From Comamonadaceae bacterium (GTDB lineage: Bacteria; Pseudomonadota; Gammaproteobacteria; Burkholderiales; Burkholderiaceae_C): a stretch of 64,000 nucleotides of DNA. The position numbers and the translations under genes are program-made. The DNA lies in the NCBI GenBank assembly GCA_947450895.1, contig CANFWT010000001.1:62001-126000 (forward strand), written 5' to 3'. A model generated the notes under the pieces. The model saw only the letters and a program-made list of their open reading frames with translations, did not search any database and was not told the DNA's origin. This document shows positions 19,151 to 28,569 of the stretch, in pieces (position 1 is the stretch's first letter; each line of letters opens with the position of its first letter).

Positions 19151-20479
19151 ATGCCCACCAGCCCACGCCCCCAAGCTCTGCTTCCGCCCAACGATGCCTT
19201 GCGCACCCAGTTGCACAACGAGGTGCACGCCCGGCCGCCGGCCCACCTGCAGTTGCCAGCGCTGGTGGTGTTTGTGGCCGTGCTCAATGCCGGTGTGTCG
19301 CGTCAGCAGGAGTGGGAGCATTTGCGCCAGCTGCCTGGCCAGGGCGGGCTGGCGCTGGAGAGTCTGAACGACAATTTCTTGCGACTGCGGCTCGACGGGT
19401 ATACCGTGAAGTGGGAGCGGCACACCGAGTTCACCCGTTACTCCATCGTGCAACTGCTGCCTTCTTCGGACGTGGCGAACAATGCGGCGCGTTTGGCCGA
19501 CCAGCTGGCTTTGCCACCTGAGTGGCTGCACCATATTCCAGGCCCTACGGTGGCGGCGGTGGCGCTGGCCATGGTGCACGGCGACTTAACGGACCTGGCG
19601 CACAACAGTCCGCTCATGGAACACGCGCGACATTGGCTCGGTGGAGCGCAAGTCGTGGCCTCATTGCTTGGCAACGGCCACTCGTGTGCTTTGACCGAGT
19701 TCCAGATTGGTGAAGATGGCTTCGAGCGCATGCTGGTCGTCGCGCCGCTGGGCACCAGCCAGGCCCGTGCCGGGCGCATTTCGCAGCGCCTGCTGGAACT
19801 GGAAACCTACCGCTTGATGGCTTTGCGCGGGCTGCCGGTGGCCAAGGCACTGGGCCCAGCGCTGGCCCAGGCCGAAGAGGCACTTTCCGGTATCACGGCG
19901 CGTCTGGAAAGCAAGTCAGCCTCCGATCAAGAGCTTCTCGACGACCTGGTAGCCCTGGCCGCGCGGGTAGAGCGCGCCATTGCCGAGCACAGTTACCGGT
20001 TTTCTGCCACCCAGGCCTACTACACGCTGGTGGGCCAGCGCATTGCCGAACTGCGCGAAAAAGTGGTGCCGGGTACGCAAACCATTGGCGAATTCATGCA
20101 GCGCCGCCTTTCACCCGCCATGGCGACGGTGGCCGCCAGCTCCCAGCGCCTGACCACGCTGTCCGAGCGGGTGTCGCGTACCAGCTCACTCTTGCGCACC
20201 CGCGTTGACATTGCCACAGAGCAGCAAAACCAGCAACTGCTCGAGAAGCTCACACGTGGACAAGAGATGCAACTGCGCCTGCAAACTACGGTGGAGGGTT
20301 TGTCGATTGCGGCAATCTCTTATTACGTGGTCAGCCTCATGTACTACTGCGCCAAGGCGCTCAAGGCAGCGGGTCTGCCCGTGAACCCGGACATTGCCAC
20401 CGGCGTTTTGATTCCCTTGGTGTTATGGGGCGTGTGGAGCATGACGCGGCGCATCCACGCGGCCTTGCGTTCTGTCTAA
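19151..20479 (+). CDS. DUF3422 family membrane protein
   Basis: From the ATG at 19151 it has 442 residues. The opening (LRTQLHNEVHARPP) and the following region match the DUF3422 family, whose function is unknown. Most of the chain is soluble and helical. Near the C-terminus two hydrophobic segments (LSIAAISYYVVSLMYYCAKA and IATGVLIPLVLWGVWSM) suggest an inner-membrane hairpin, as in CorA-like or RmuC-like proteins. The frame is open upstream to 18947, antisense to the hypothetical gene, which is unlikely to be coding. Confidence 0.85.
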   Translation: MPTSPRPQALLPPNDALRTQLHNEVHARPPAHLQLPALVVFVAVLNAGVSRQQEWEHLRQLPGQGGLALESLNDNFLRLRLDGYTVKWERHTEFTRYSIVQLLPSSDVANNAARLADQLALPPEWLHHIPGPTVAAVALAMVHGDLTDLAHNSPLMEHARHWLGGAQVVASLLGNGHSCALTEFQIGEDGFERMLVVAPLGTSQARAGRISQRLLELETYRLMALRGLPVAKALGPALAQAEEALSGITARLESKSASDQELLDDLVALAARVERAIAEHSYRFSATQAYYTLVGQRIAELREKVVPGTQTIGEFMQRRLSPAMATVAASSQRLTTLSERVSRTSSLLRTRVDIATEQQNQQLLEKLTRGQEMQLRLQTTVEGLSIAAISYYVVSLMYYCAKALKAAGLPVNPDIATGVLIPLVLWGVWSMTRRIHAALRSV

Positions 20480-20722
20480 AGCCCTGCCCATCTACCAAAA
20501 GCTGGGGAAAACCACGAAAAGATGCGACGGCACGGGCCCTGATCGGGGGGGGGTAGCTTGACGCGCGCCTTTGCAGGCCTGCCGTCTCGGTGAATGTGTC
20601 GCCAGCACGCGGTCAAGGGTTCTGAGTTCATGCGAGTTTGCTAACAACCGAGATGCTGGCGCTGAGAATGCCGAGCCCGGTACCCTTGGTGGTTGGCGCA
20701 GATCGGCATGGGTGCAAACCAC

Positions 20723-21085
20723 TCACGCCAGCATCTGGACCACCACTTTTAAGAATTCTTTGTAGCGGATGGGCTTGGCGATGTAGTCATCGCACCCAGC
20801 TGCCTCAATTTTTTCTTGATCTCCACGCATGGCAAAAGCCGTCAACGCCACGATTTTGATGTGGCGGGTAGCTGCGTCGGCCTTGAGCAATCGCGTAGCT
20901 GCCAGGCCGTCCATTCCGGGCAATTGCACGTCCATCAGGATCAATGCCGGCAAGCGATCCCGGGCCACGCGCAGGCCCTCCTCGGCGTCGGGAGCTTGGA
21001 GCACCTCGTGTCCTTCCTTTTCCAGCAAGAACACCGCCAGCTTCATATTGGAAGGGTTGTCTTCGATGACCAAAATGCACGCCAT
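20723..21085 (-). CDS. Stand-alone response-regulator receiver (DivK/CheY-like)
   Basis: This is a 120-residue receiver domain with no output domain. It has the acidic pocket (VIEDN), the phospho-acceptor Asp in LILMDVQLPGMDG, a Thr/Ala switch (IVALTAFA) and the conserved Lys in YIAKPI. It begins one base after the stop of the hybrid kinase, so it is translated from the same transcript and probably serves as that kinase's phosphate carrier or output. The 243 bases downstream (20480-20722) show no gene. Confidence 0.92.
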   Translation of the reverse strand: MACILVIEDNPSNMKLAVFLLEKEGHEVLQAPDAEEGLRVARDRLPALILMDVQLPGMDGLAATRLLKADAATRHIKIVALTAFAMRGDQEKIEAAGCDDYIAKPIRYKEFLKVVVQMLA

Positions 21086-21086
21086 A

Positions 21087-24000
21087 TCAGCCCCCTTTGC
21101 CCCGCATTGCCCGCTTCACTTCGTCAATGAACCGACCATGCTTGAATTCCGATTTCTGGATTACCTTGAGCACCGCACCTTTAAGGATGGCGCGGTCTTC
21201 CGCCGTGATTTGCTTGGCGGTGACGATGACGATGGGAATGCTGGCCGTGTTCACATCGGCCTTCAAGGCCTCGACCACTTCAAAACCATTCACCTCGGGC
21301 ATCATCAAGTCAAGCACGATCAGGTTCGGGCGCTGCTGGCGTGCCACATCGATGCCCTCTTGTCCGCCAAATGCCGAAAGCACCCGGTAGCCGGCCGGGG
21401 TGAGATAAGCGCCCAGCAGTTGCACCGACTTGGGGTCGTCATCCACCACCAACACGCTGCGCTGCTGCTTTTCGCAATCTTGCCCCACCGGAAATCCAAT
21501 TGCCGCAAGCGCGCGGGAAAACTCTTCGCGGCTGACAGGCTTTTGCAACACCTGGCTGGCACCCAGCGACAGGCCGCGGCCTTTGTCTGCGACGATGGAG
21601 ACGATGACCACCGGCACACCGGCAAAACGCTCTTGTTGCTTAAAGCGTTCTAGAAATTCCCATCCGTCCATGCCCGGCAGGTGGATGTCCAAGGTCAGCA
21701 GGTCAGGTATTTCGAGAGCCGCGAGTTCTAGTGCGGCCTCGGCCGCGGCAGTGCGCACCACGCGAAAACCGGTATCTTCTAGTTGCAGGCGCAGCAACTC
21801 CGCGGCGTTGTCATCGTCCTCCACGACCAAGGCCAAGGGCTGTTCACTGCCCGCCGGGCGCGCCACTGGCGAGGCAACGGTGGGTGCAGGCGTACCTTGG
21901 ATGGGAGCGGCTGCCACTTCCGCACTGTCGGCTGGAGCGTCGGTATGTGAGCGCCACGGTAGCCACACGGTAAAGGTGGAGCCTTTGCCCAGCACGCTTT
22001 GCAAGGCAACGGTGCCGCCATGCAACTCCGTTAAGCGCTTGACCATTACCAGGCCCAGACCTGTGCCGGAGTAGCGGCGCGCCAGGGTGCTGTCGATTTG
22101 GGTAAAAGGCTGGAACAGTCTTGCTTGGTCCGCTACCGAAATGCCGATGCCAGTGTCGCTTACGCTGAGTTCGAGGTAGTGCTCAAAACGTGGGTTGGGG
22201 ACCGCTTCGGGCCCCACCTGCCGCGCCGCTACATGTACTTCCCCTCCATCGGGAGTGAACTTGACGGCGTTCGACAGCAGGTTGTAGAGAATTTGCTTGG
22301 CCTTGCGCTCGTCGAGCCAGATGTCGCCCAGCGCGTTCACGTCAGCGCCCGGCCCAAGCGGGCCCGCAATCTCTGTCAGCAGGCGAATACGGTGGGCGAT
22401 AGCCTTTTCTCGCACGACCTGCAGGCTCGACTGCACCAGTGACGCCAACTGTAGTGGCTCAAGCTCCAGCGTCATCTTGCCGGCCTCGACCTTGGAGAGG
22501 TCAAGGATGTCGTTGATGAGTGAAAGCAGATGGGTTCCACTGGTAAAAATGTCGGTGACGTACTCTTTTTGCTGCGGTTCGAGTTCGCCCAGCAGGCCGT
22601 CGCGCAGTACCTCGGAGAACCCGATGATGGCGTTGAGCGGTGTGCGCAACTCGTGCGACATGTTCGCCAGAAACTCCGACTTCATGCTGCTGGCTTCTTC
22701 GAGTTGACGGTTCTTGATAACAATCTCTTCGCTGCTGGATCGCAGCCGCTGCGCCAGCAGTTTGAGGTCGTTGTACTGGCGCAGATTGTCCAGGGCAACG
22801 CCCAGCGTCACAGCCAGGCGTTCCAAAAACACCCGGTCGCTATCGATCAGTACCTGGCTGGCTGCTACCACCAGCACCCCAAGACGCCGCTCTTGGTAAC
22901 CCACCGGCACCATGAAGACCTGGGCCGGCGCGAAGTCGGCCAAGCCGGTTTGCAGGACGAGAGCGGCGCAGTCCAGCAGCGTGGACTTGCCATCTTGCGC
23001 CGCCTGACCGAGCATGCCTTCGCCCAGTGCGAAGGCGCGCGGTGCCGATCCTGCCAGCCCGTGCGATGCCTCGCACTGGTAGCGACCGCTCCATTCGTCA
23101 AAGCCGTAAATGGCCGATACCGGAAGTGCATGCTGGTCGGCAAGCAGCTTGAGCAGGCCGTCGAGAATTTTGCTACGGTCAAAGCCGGATGCAAACAAGG
23201 CCACTGCCCGCGCCTGGGTCTCATCAAAGCGCGCGGTGGCATGCATTTTCTGTTCGGTGCGCTTGAATTCGGTCACATCCACATGGACCGCCAGCGCGCT
23301 GATGGTGTGTCCCTCCAGGTCGCGTATCGGCATGGCGTGGCTGGCAATGGTCTTGCGCGTGCCATCGAAGCAGCGGATGTCCATCAGCTCGTCGCGCACG
23401 GTTTCGCCTGTCTTGATGGAGCGCTCCAGCGCCCATTCGCCCGTCTGCACGCGCTTGCCGGTCTGGGGCCAGTAGGCCACGTATTCACCATACTGCGCGC
23501 CCCCTCCGCGCTGCACTCCGCCCCAGAGCATGCGGGCGGCGGGGTTGATCTGGGTGACCGCACCGGCGGCATCGGTAACAAACACGCCCACCGGCAGCAG
23601 GTCGATGATTTGCTTGAGCAAGTCGCTTTCGTGCACCAGCGCCTCAGACTCCTGGCGCGTCTGCAGCTCGCGACGGATGCGCCACCATAGAAACGCCAGT
23701 CCGACCAGTGCCAGCGCCACGACCAGCGCGCCCACAGCCTGCGCTTGGCGGGCATTGCTTTGGGCGCGAGCGATGCGTTGCAAAAGCACGGCCCGCTCCT
23801 CTTGCTCAAAAACCGCCGAATGCTTCTGCATCGCCTCTCTGCTGAGCAGGGGTACGCCAGTCTTGAGTCGCTCGCGCGCCGAAGCAAACCCTTCGGTGCG
23901 GTAGACGGCCACGTTTTTTTCCAATAGCTGTAGTCGACCCTCGACCAATTGGCCGAGTACGGTAATGCGCGCCTGCTGGTCTGGGCTGTCGGCGGTCAGC

Positions 24001-24290
24001 CCGACGATGTCGATCAAGGTTGCTCGGATGCTGCGCATGGCCTGTTCGTTGTCGGCCAAGAAAACCGCGTCCCCGGTGATGATGTAGCCGCGTTGGCGGC
24101 TCTCCACGTCATACAGCTCCAGCATGGAGCGGTGCAGCGCGTCCAGGATCCGGTAGGAGTGGTTAACCCAGCGCGAGGTCTCGTCGTAGCCCTGCAAGCT
24201 TCGGTACATCTGGGCGCCCGACAGCAGCAGCATCAGCAAGGCGATGGTGAAGCCGCCGATCACGCGGTATCCGATGCTGAATTTTTTCAT
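21087..24290 (-). CDS. Hybrid sensor histidine kinase (CHASE3-PAS-GAF-HisKA-HATPase-REC-REC)
   Basis: This is a membrane-bound hybrid kinase of 1067 residues from the Met at 24290. In order it has a first transmembrane helix (about 10-30) and a periplasmic CHASE3-like domain with LYDVESRQRGYIITGD. A second transmembrane helix (VGALVVALALVGLAFLWW, about 185-205) and a PAS domain (IIDLLPVGVFVTDAAGAV) follow. Next come a GAF domain, HisKA with the phosphorylated His in MSHELRTPLNAIIGF near residue 545, and HATPase with ARRYSGTGLGLVMVKRL. Two receiver domains end the chain, with Asp near 866 (LLTLDIHLPGMDG) and 993 (IVLDLMMPEVNG). An upstream HD-GYP regulator and a downstream receiver complete the operon. 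The signal is unknown. Confidence 0.92.
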   Translation of the reverse strand: MKKFSIGYRVIGGFTIALLMLLLSGAQMYRSLQGYDETSRWVNHSYRILDALHRSMLELYDVESRQRGYIITGDAVFLADNEQAMRSIRATLIDIVGLTADSPDQQARITVLGQLVEGRLQLLEKNVAVYRTEGFASARERLKTGVPLLSREAMQKHSAVFEQEERAVLLQRIARAQSNARQAQAVGALVVALALVGLAFLWWRIRRELQTRQESEALVHESDLLKQIIDLLPVGVFVTDAAGAVTQINPAARMLWGGVQRGGGAQYGEYVAYWPQTGKRVQTGEWALERSIKTGETVRDELMDIRCFDGTRKTIASHAMPIRDLEGHTISALAVHVDVTEFKRTEQKMHATARFDETQARAVALFASGFDRSKILDGLLKLLADQHALPVSAIYGFDEWSGRYQCEASHGLAGSAPRAFALGEGMLGQAAQDGKSTLLDCAALVLQTGLADFAPAQVFMVPVGYQERRLGVLVVAASQVLIDSDRVFLERLAVTLGVALDNLRQYNDLKLLAQRLRSSSEEIVIKNRQLEEASSMKSEFLANMSHELRTPLNAIIGFSEVLRDGLLGELEPQQKEYVTDIFTSGTHLLSLINDILDLSKVEAGKMTLELEPLQLASLVQSSLQVVREKAIAHRIRLLTEIAGPLGPGADVNALGDIWLDERKAKQILYNLLSNAVKFTPDGGEVHVAARQVGPEAVPNPRFEHYLELSVSDTGIGISVADQARLFQPFTQIDSTLARRYSGTGLGLVMVKRLTELHGGTVALQSVLGKGSTFTVWLPWRSHTDAPADSAEVAAAPIQGTPAPTVASPVARPAGSEQPLALVVEDDDNAAELLRLQLEDTGFRVVRTAAAEAALELAALEIPDLLTLDIHLPGMDGWEFLERFKQQERFAGVPVVIVSIVADKGRGLSLGASQVLQKPVSREEFSRALAAIGFPVGQDCEKQQRSVLVVDDDPKSVQLLGAYLTPAGYRVLSAFGGQEGIDVARQQRPNLIVLDLMMPEVNGFEVVEALKADVNTASIPIVIVTAKQITAEDRAILKGAVLKVIQKSEFKHGRFIDEVKRAMRGKGG

Positions 24291-24362
24291 GGTTGGCCAC
24301 TTGCTTGCGGGGCGTTTCCCCGCACATCGCTGCGATTGCAGCGGGCACACAGGCGGGTTGGA

Positions 24363-25433
24363 TTAGGCATTGGGGTGGCTTTCGTAAATCGCTGCAAAGC
24401 GCTCGGTTTGCGTGGCAAAGCAAGCCAGCACGGCTGGGTCAAAGTGGCCAGGTTGCGTGCGGCCATCGCCTTGCTGGATGATGGACACGGCGTGCGCATG
24501 ATCCAGGGGCGGTTTGTAGGGCCGCCGGCTGCGCAGCGCGTCGTAGACATCGCAAATTTGCATGACCCGTGCGGCCCAGGGAATCTCCTGGCCTTTACGG
24601 CCGTACGGGTAGCCGCTGCCGTCCCAGCGCTCATGGTGGTTCAGTGCGATATCCGCGCCCATGCGGGTGTAGGGTGAGGTGCCGCTGGCCAAAATGCTGG
24701 CGCCTAGCGCGCAGTGGGTTTTCATAATGGCCCACTCCTGTGGGGTGAGGCTGCTGGGCTTGAGCAATACCTGGTCAGGGATACCAATCTTGCCGATGTC
24801 ATGCATGGGGCTGGCGTCGCAGATGGTGTCTTGCAGTTCGATTGGCACCTGCATGGCGGCGGTCAACGCCCGGCAGTAGTGGCTGATGCGCCGGATGTGG
24901 TGCCCGGACTCCGCGTCCTTGCGTTCGGCAGCGCGCACCAGGGTGAACATGGTGTCGCGGTAGGCTTCTTTGAGCTGTGCGGTACGCTGCGAGACCTGCT
25001 CTTCCAACAGCAGGTTGTGCTTGTTGAGGAAGTCGCTGTATTCCTTGAGCCGCAGCAGGTTGCGCACCCGCACGCGCAGATCTGCACTTTGGATGGGTTT
25101 GGAGAGAAACTCCTCGGCCCCGGCTTGCAGCGCGCGCAGCTTGGATTCGCGATCGTCGAGCGCGGTGACCATGATCACTGGCACCGGTTGGGTGCGCGGG
25201 TCCGCTTTGAGATGCGCCACGGTCTCAAAGCCGTCCATGTCCGGCATCATGATGTCGAGCAAGATCAGATCTGGTTTGTTCGCCACCGCCAAGGCCAACG
25301 CTTCTGTGCCGTTGCGCGCGGAAATCGTGGCATGCCCGTCGGCATGCAATAGCGTCTCAAGCAATTTGACGTTGCGTGCCTCGTCGTCAACGACCAGCAC
25401 GAGAGCCGGATGGGGCGAATTGCTAGCATTCAT
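24363..25433 (-). CDS. Response regulator with HD-GYP cyclic-di-GMP phosphodiesterase domain
   Basis: It has 356 residues: an N-terminal receiver (phospho-Asp in LILLDIMMPDMDG), a short coiled linker, then a full HD-GYP domain. Catalytic motifs are intact: SGHHIRRISHYCRAL, MHDIGKIGIPDQ (the HD pair) and NHHERWDGSGYPYG (the GYP motif), followed by ARVMQICDVYDALRSRRPYK. It should hydrolyse cyclic di-GMP when phosphorylated. It is the first gene of the unit with the hybrid kinase, separated by 72 bases. The Met at 25433 places the receiver normally; the frame is open to 25478. Confidence 0.93.
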   Translation of the reverse strand: MNASNSPHPALVLVVDDEARNVKLLETLLHADGHATISARNGTEALALAVANKPDLILLDIMMPDMDGFETVAHLKADPRTQPVPVIMVTALDDRESKLRALQAGAEEFLSKPIQSADLRVRVRNLLRLKEYSDFLNKHNLLLEEQVSQRTAQLKEAYRDTMFTLVRAAERKDAESGHHIRRISHYCRALTAAMQVPIELQDTICDASPMHDIGKIGIPDQVLLKPSSLTPQEWAIMKTHCALGASILASGTSPYTRMGADIALNHHERWDGSGYPYGRKGQEIPWAARVMQICDVYDALRSRRPYKPPLDHAHAVSIIQQGDGRTQPGHFDPAVLACFATQTERFAAIYESHPNA

Positions 25434-25620
25434 GGCGGGCGTTCTGTCGCTTGTGCAAAGGGTGGATGGCATCCGCATCGCGGGTGCCCAATGCCATGAA
25501 GGCTATTTCAAAACCCCTTTTCCACCCGTGCGCTTGCGCACACATTGGTGCAGCGTGAGCCACCACAATGTCCCGTGTGGCGCATGCGACGGCGCATCCG
25601 CGCAGAGCTCAAGTCCAATG

Positions 25621-25639
25621 AGGGGCTGTCGCAGCCCCT
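25621..25639 (-). terminator. Hairpin after the TRAP transporter operon
   Basis: A perfect 8-base stem (aggggctg / cagcccct) with a 3-base loop lies 13 bases beyond the dctM stop. The T run is poor on either strand, so termination strength is uncertain. Confidence 0.5.
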
Positions 25640-25652
25640 TGCGCCTGATTCC

Positions 25653-26951
25653 CTAGTGCGCCCCGTAACCCATGGTTTGCGGCAGCCACAGCACGATTTG
25701 CGGGAAAAACGTCATGGCCAGCAGCAGGGCCAGCAGCATGAGCAAAAAGGGCCAGCCCTCGCGCATCATGTCGCCGATCGGGATGCCGGTGAGCGCCTTG
25801 GTGACAAACAGCAGCATGCCAAAGGGCGGGTGAATCAGGCCGATCATCATGTTGAGCACCACCAGCACGCCAAAGTGCACCAGGTCTACGCCCAGGAGGC
25901 GCGCTGCGGGCAGCAGCATCGGAACAAACACCAGCAGCAGCACCGACACGTCCAAAAAGCAGCCCAGCACCAAAAAAAGCAGGTTGACCAGCAGCAAAAA
26001 CTGAATCTGCGACAACTGCATGCCCGCCACCCATTGCGCCATGGCCTGGGGCACGCCCTCGGCAGTCAGCGCGTAATTGAGCATGAACGAGCCGGCCAAT
26101 ATCAGCGTAATCACCGCACTGCCGCGCGCGGACTCCAACACCACGGTCCAAAAACTGCGCCAATTCAAAGCCCGAAATACCAGGGTAGACAGCAGCAGCG
26201 CATGCAAGGCGGCCACGGCTGCCGCCTCAGTGGGCGTGAAGGCGCCCGAATAAATGCCGCCCAGCAGCACGATGGGCATCGACAAGGGCAGGGCGCCGCG
26301 AAACGCCAGAGTGGCCCATTCAGAGCGCGGCACCGGCGCCTCGCGCGGCATGTTGCGCCGCACGGCAATCCAGTGCACCACCAGCATCATCAAACCCGCC
26401 ATCAACAGGCCCGGCACCACGCCGCCCAAAAACAGCGCGCCCACCGAGGTGCCGGACACCAGGGCGTAAATCACCATCGGAATCGAGGGCGGAATAATGG
26501 GCCCCAGCGTGGCGCTGGCCACCACCACCGCACCCGCAAAGCCGGGCGAATACTCCGGCTTTTTCAGCATTTGCCGGATGGTGACCAGGCCGGGGCCCGC
26601 AGCGTCGGCAATGGCGCTGCCGCTCATGCCCGAAAAAATGACGCTGACCAAAATGTCCACCTGCGCCAGCCCGCCGCGCATGGGTCCGACCAGAATGCGG
26701 CAAAAGTCAAAAATTCGCTCGCTCACCGTGCCCGCGTTCATCAGGTTGGCGGCAAACACAAACAGGGGCACGGCCAGCAGCACGTAGCTGTTGTACAGGC
26801 CGTTGCTCACCTGTTCGGCCACCAGCCCCAAGTCCTGGTGCGTGGCCAGCAGGTAGCCAATGCCAGCGGCCAGCATGCCAAAGCCAATCGGCATGCGCAG
26901 CAAGAGCGCGGCCACCAGCACGCCCACCAAGACCAGCATGCCCATACTCAT
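25653..26951 (-). CDS. dctM: TRAP transporter large permease (DctM/SiaM)
   Basis: This is the large membrane subunit of a tripartite ATP-independent periplasmic transporter. It couples sodium flow to uptake of an organic acid delivered by the binding protein. From the Met at 26951 it has 432 residues and about a dozen helices. Family motifs are IFSGMSGSAIADAAGPG, ATLGPIIPPSIPMVIYA and LIHPPFGMLLFVTKALTGIP. The frame opens further upstream at 27008, inside dctQ. It is last in the order dctP-dctQ-dctM. Confidence 0.94.
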   Translation of the reverse strand: MSMGMLVLVGVLVAALLLRMPIGFGMLAAGIGYLLATHQDLGLVAEQVSNGLYNSYVLLAVPLFVFAANLMNAGTVSERIFDFCRILVGPMRGGLAQVDILVSVIFSGMSGSAIADAAGPGLVTIRQMLKKPEYSPGFAGAVVVASATLGPIIPPSIPMVIYALVSGTSVGALFLGGVVPGLLMAGLMMLVVHWIAVRRNMPREAPVPRSEWATLAFRGALPLSMPIVLLGGIYSGAFTPTEAAAVAALHALLLSTLVFRALNWRSFWTVVLESARGSAVITLILAGSFMLNYALTAEGVPQAMAQWVAGMQLSQIQFLLLVNLLFLVLGCFLDVSVLLLVFVPMLLPAARLLGVDLVHFGVLVVLNMMIGLIHPPFGMLLFVTKALTGIPIGDMMREGWPFLLMLLALLLAMTFFPQIVLWLPQTMGYGAH

Positions 26952-26961
26952 GGCGCGGGCC

Positions 26962-27498
26962 TCATAGGCGCAACTCCGCGTCCAGACCGCGCCCCTGCAC
27001 CGCCTCAATGGTCGCCCAGGCGCAGCGCGCCACCAGGGCGAGCAGCAGCATCACAAAAGGCAGGTAAATCCACATGAATGAGACGCCCAGCACCGGCGAG
27101 CCTTCTCGGCCCATAAAGTGCACATAGTCCCAGCTTGCGGGCAGGGCCACGGCTGCAAGCCCGCCCACAAGCAGATTGCCCGCAATGCGCATGGCCTGGC
27201 GGCTGCGGCGGCTGGCACGGTTCCACAGCAGGTCAAACACCACGTGTTCGCGCTCGGGCACCACCCAGGCGGCGGTCCACAAAATCACCCACAGGTAGAG
27301 GATGACGGCCGCCTCATCCGTCCAGGGCAGGGGCTTGTTGAAGCCAAAGCGTGCGCTGATTTGCACGACGAACACGCTAAACAGGGCCAGAAACAGCAGG
27401 CCTGAAATAGTTTGGGTGCCTGCGCGCCAGGCCTCGACCAGGCGCTGGCGCCAGGGCGTGGACTTGGGCGGCGCCGCTTCGGCGCTGGGCGCTGGCAT
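26962..27498 (-). CDS. dctQ: TRAP transporter small permease (DctQ)
   Basis: This is the small membrane subunit of the TRAP system, 178 residues with four transmembrane helices. The typical signature is PLPWTDEAAVILYLWVILWT, followed by EREHVVFDLLW. It lies 6 bases after dctP and 10 bases before dctM, in one transcription unit. Confidence 0.92.
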   Translation of the reverse strand: MPAPSAEAAPPKSTPWRQRLVEAWRAGTQTISGLLFLALFSVFVVQISARFGFNKPLPWTDEAAVILYLWVILWTAAWVVPEREHVVFDLLWNRASRRSRQAMRIAGNLLVGGLAAVALPASWDYVHFMGREGSPVLGVSFMWIYLPFVMLLLALVARCAWATIEAVQGRGLDAELRL

Positions 27499-27504
27499 GC
27501 GGTA

Positions 27505-28530
27505 TCAGCGCACCGCGTTGATGCGCTCCACCAAGCCGGGCGGCCAGGCCTTGGCGTAGTCCGAGTTTTGGTAGCGCAGCTGCACCACTTTGTGAAAAGC
27601 GTCCAGGTCGGGCGTGCTGACCTGCAGGCCTTCTTTGCGGAAAAACTCCAGCAGTTGCGATTCTTCTTTGATGCGGTTGTCGTTGTTGTACTGGGCGGCG
27701 GCTTGGGCCGCAGCCATCACCTTTTGGCGTTGCGTGGGCGTCAGGGCGGCTAGCGCTTTGTTGGAAATAGTGATGAACAAGCTGTCAACCAGGTGGCTGG
27801 TGAGCACGATTTGCTTGGTCACCTCGTAAAACTTGGCTGCGCGCACCGAGGGCAGAGGGTTGTCCTGGCCGTCGATGGTGCCAGTTTTCAGGCCCAGATA
27901 GACCTCGCCAAAGGCCAGTGGCGTGGCGGTGGCGCCAAGGGCCTCACCCAAAAACAGCCATTCTTTGGAGCCAGGCATGCGCAGCTTCACGCCTTTGAGG
28001 TCGGCCGGCGTTTTGACGCTGCGCACTTCCCGCAGATTGAGCTGGCGCGTGCCCAGGTAGGCGGTGGCCAGTGGCGTGACGTCCATTTTTTCGGCCACGG
28101 CCTTGAACATTTCCGCGCCAATGGGGCCCTGGAAGATTTTTTGCTGCTGCGCCGGGTCGCGCACCATGTAGCCGGCGGTAAACACCGAGAACTCGGGCAC
28201 GAATTTGGCTATGTCAAAGGCTGAGAGCGTGGCCAGCTCCAGGTTGCCGCGCGCCATGGCCGCGGACTCGGCGCCTTGTTTGAACAGCGTGGCGTTGAGG
28301 TTGATTTGCACGTCAAACTCGCCGGGTGCGCTTTTGTCCAGGCTGTCTTTGAACACCGTCCACATCTTGGCGTGCCAGTCGTCGGGCACCGCCGGGCTGG
28401 AGATGCGCAACACCGTTTTGCTTTGTGCCAGGGCGTTCAGCGTCGTTAATGCCCCAGCGCCGAGTGCGGCTGCGGCCATCAGCAGGCGGCGGCGCTTGGG
28501 TTTCGGGTGCGAGGTGGCTTTGTTTTGCAT
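27505..28530 (-). CDS. dctP: TRAP transporter periplasmic substrate-binding protein (DctP family)
   Basis: This is the solute receptor of the TRAP system, 341 residues. It has a basic, RRR-containing N-terminus and signal peptide (LLMAAAALGAGALTTLNALAQ). The DctP body includes LKGVKLRMPGSKEWLFLGEA, the carboxylate-binding Arg region, and ATPLAFGEVYLGLKTGTIDG. The ligand is probably a C4-dicarboxylate, another keto acid or an aromatic acid, which sequence alone cannot settle. The gene starts 39 bases after the end of glnD on the same strand, so read-through from glnD is possible. Confidence 0.93.
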   Translation of the reverse strand: MQNKATSHPKPKRRRLLMAAAALGAGALTTLNALAQSKTVLRISSPAVPDDWHAKMWTVFKDSLDKSAPGEFDVQINLNATLFKQGAESAAMARGNLELATLSAFDIAKFVPEFSVFTAGYMVRDPAQQQKIFQGPIGAEMFKAVAEKMDVTPLATAYLGTRQLNLREVRSVKTPADLKGVKLRMPGSKEWLFLGEALGATATPLAFGEVYLGLKTGTIDGQDNPLPSVRAAKFYEVTKQIVLTSHLVDSLFITISNKALAALTPTQRQKVMAAAQAAAQYNNDNRIKEESQLLEFFRKEGLQVSTPDLDAFHKVVQLRYQNSDYAKAWPPGLVERINAVR

Positions 28531-28569
28531 GTCTTGTTTTCGCTTCTTCGGTCTGTGAGGCGCGCGCTG

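Noticed and set aside
20539-20560. G-rich run after the DUF3422 gene
   Set aside because: A single homopolymer-like G run without a hairpin or repeats; no G-quadruplex with four tracts is evident.
25545-27077. Plus-strand open frame of 510 codons opposite dctM
   Set aside because: The product is Gln/His/Arg repeats typical of antisense to hydrophobic membrane genes.
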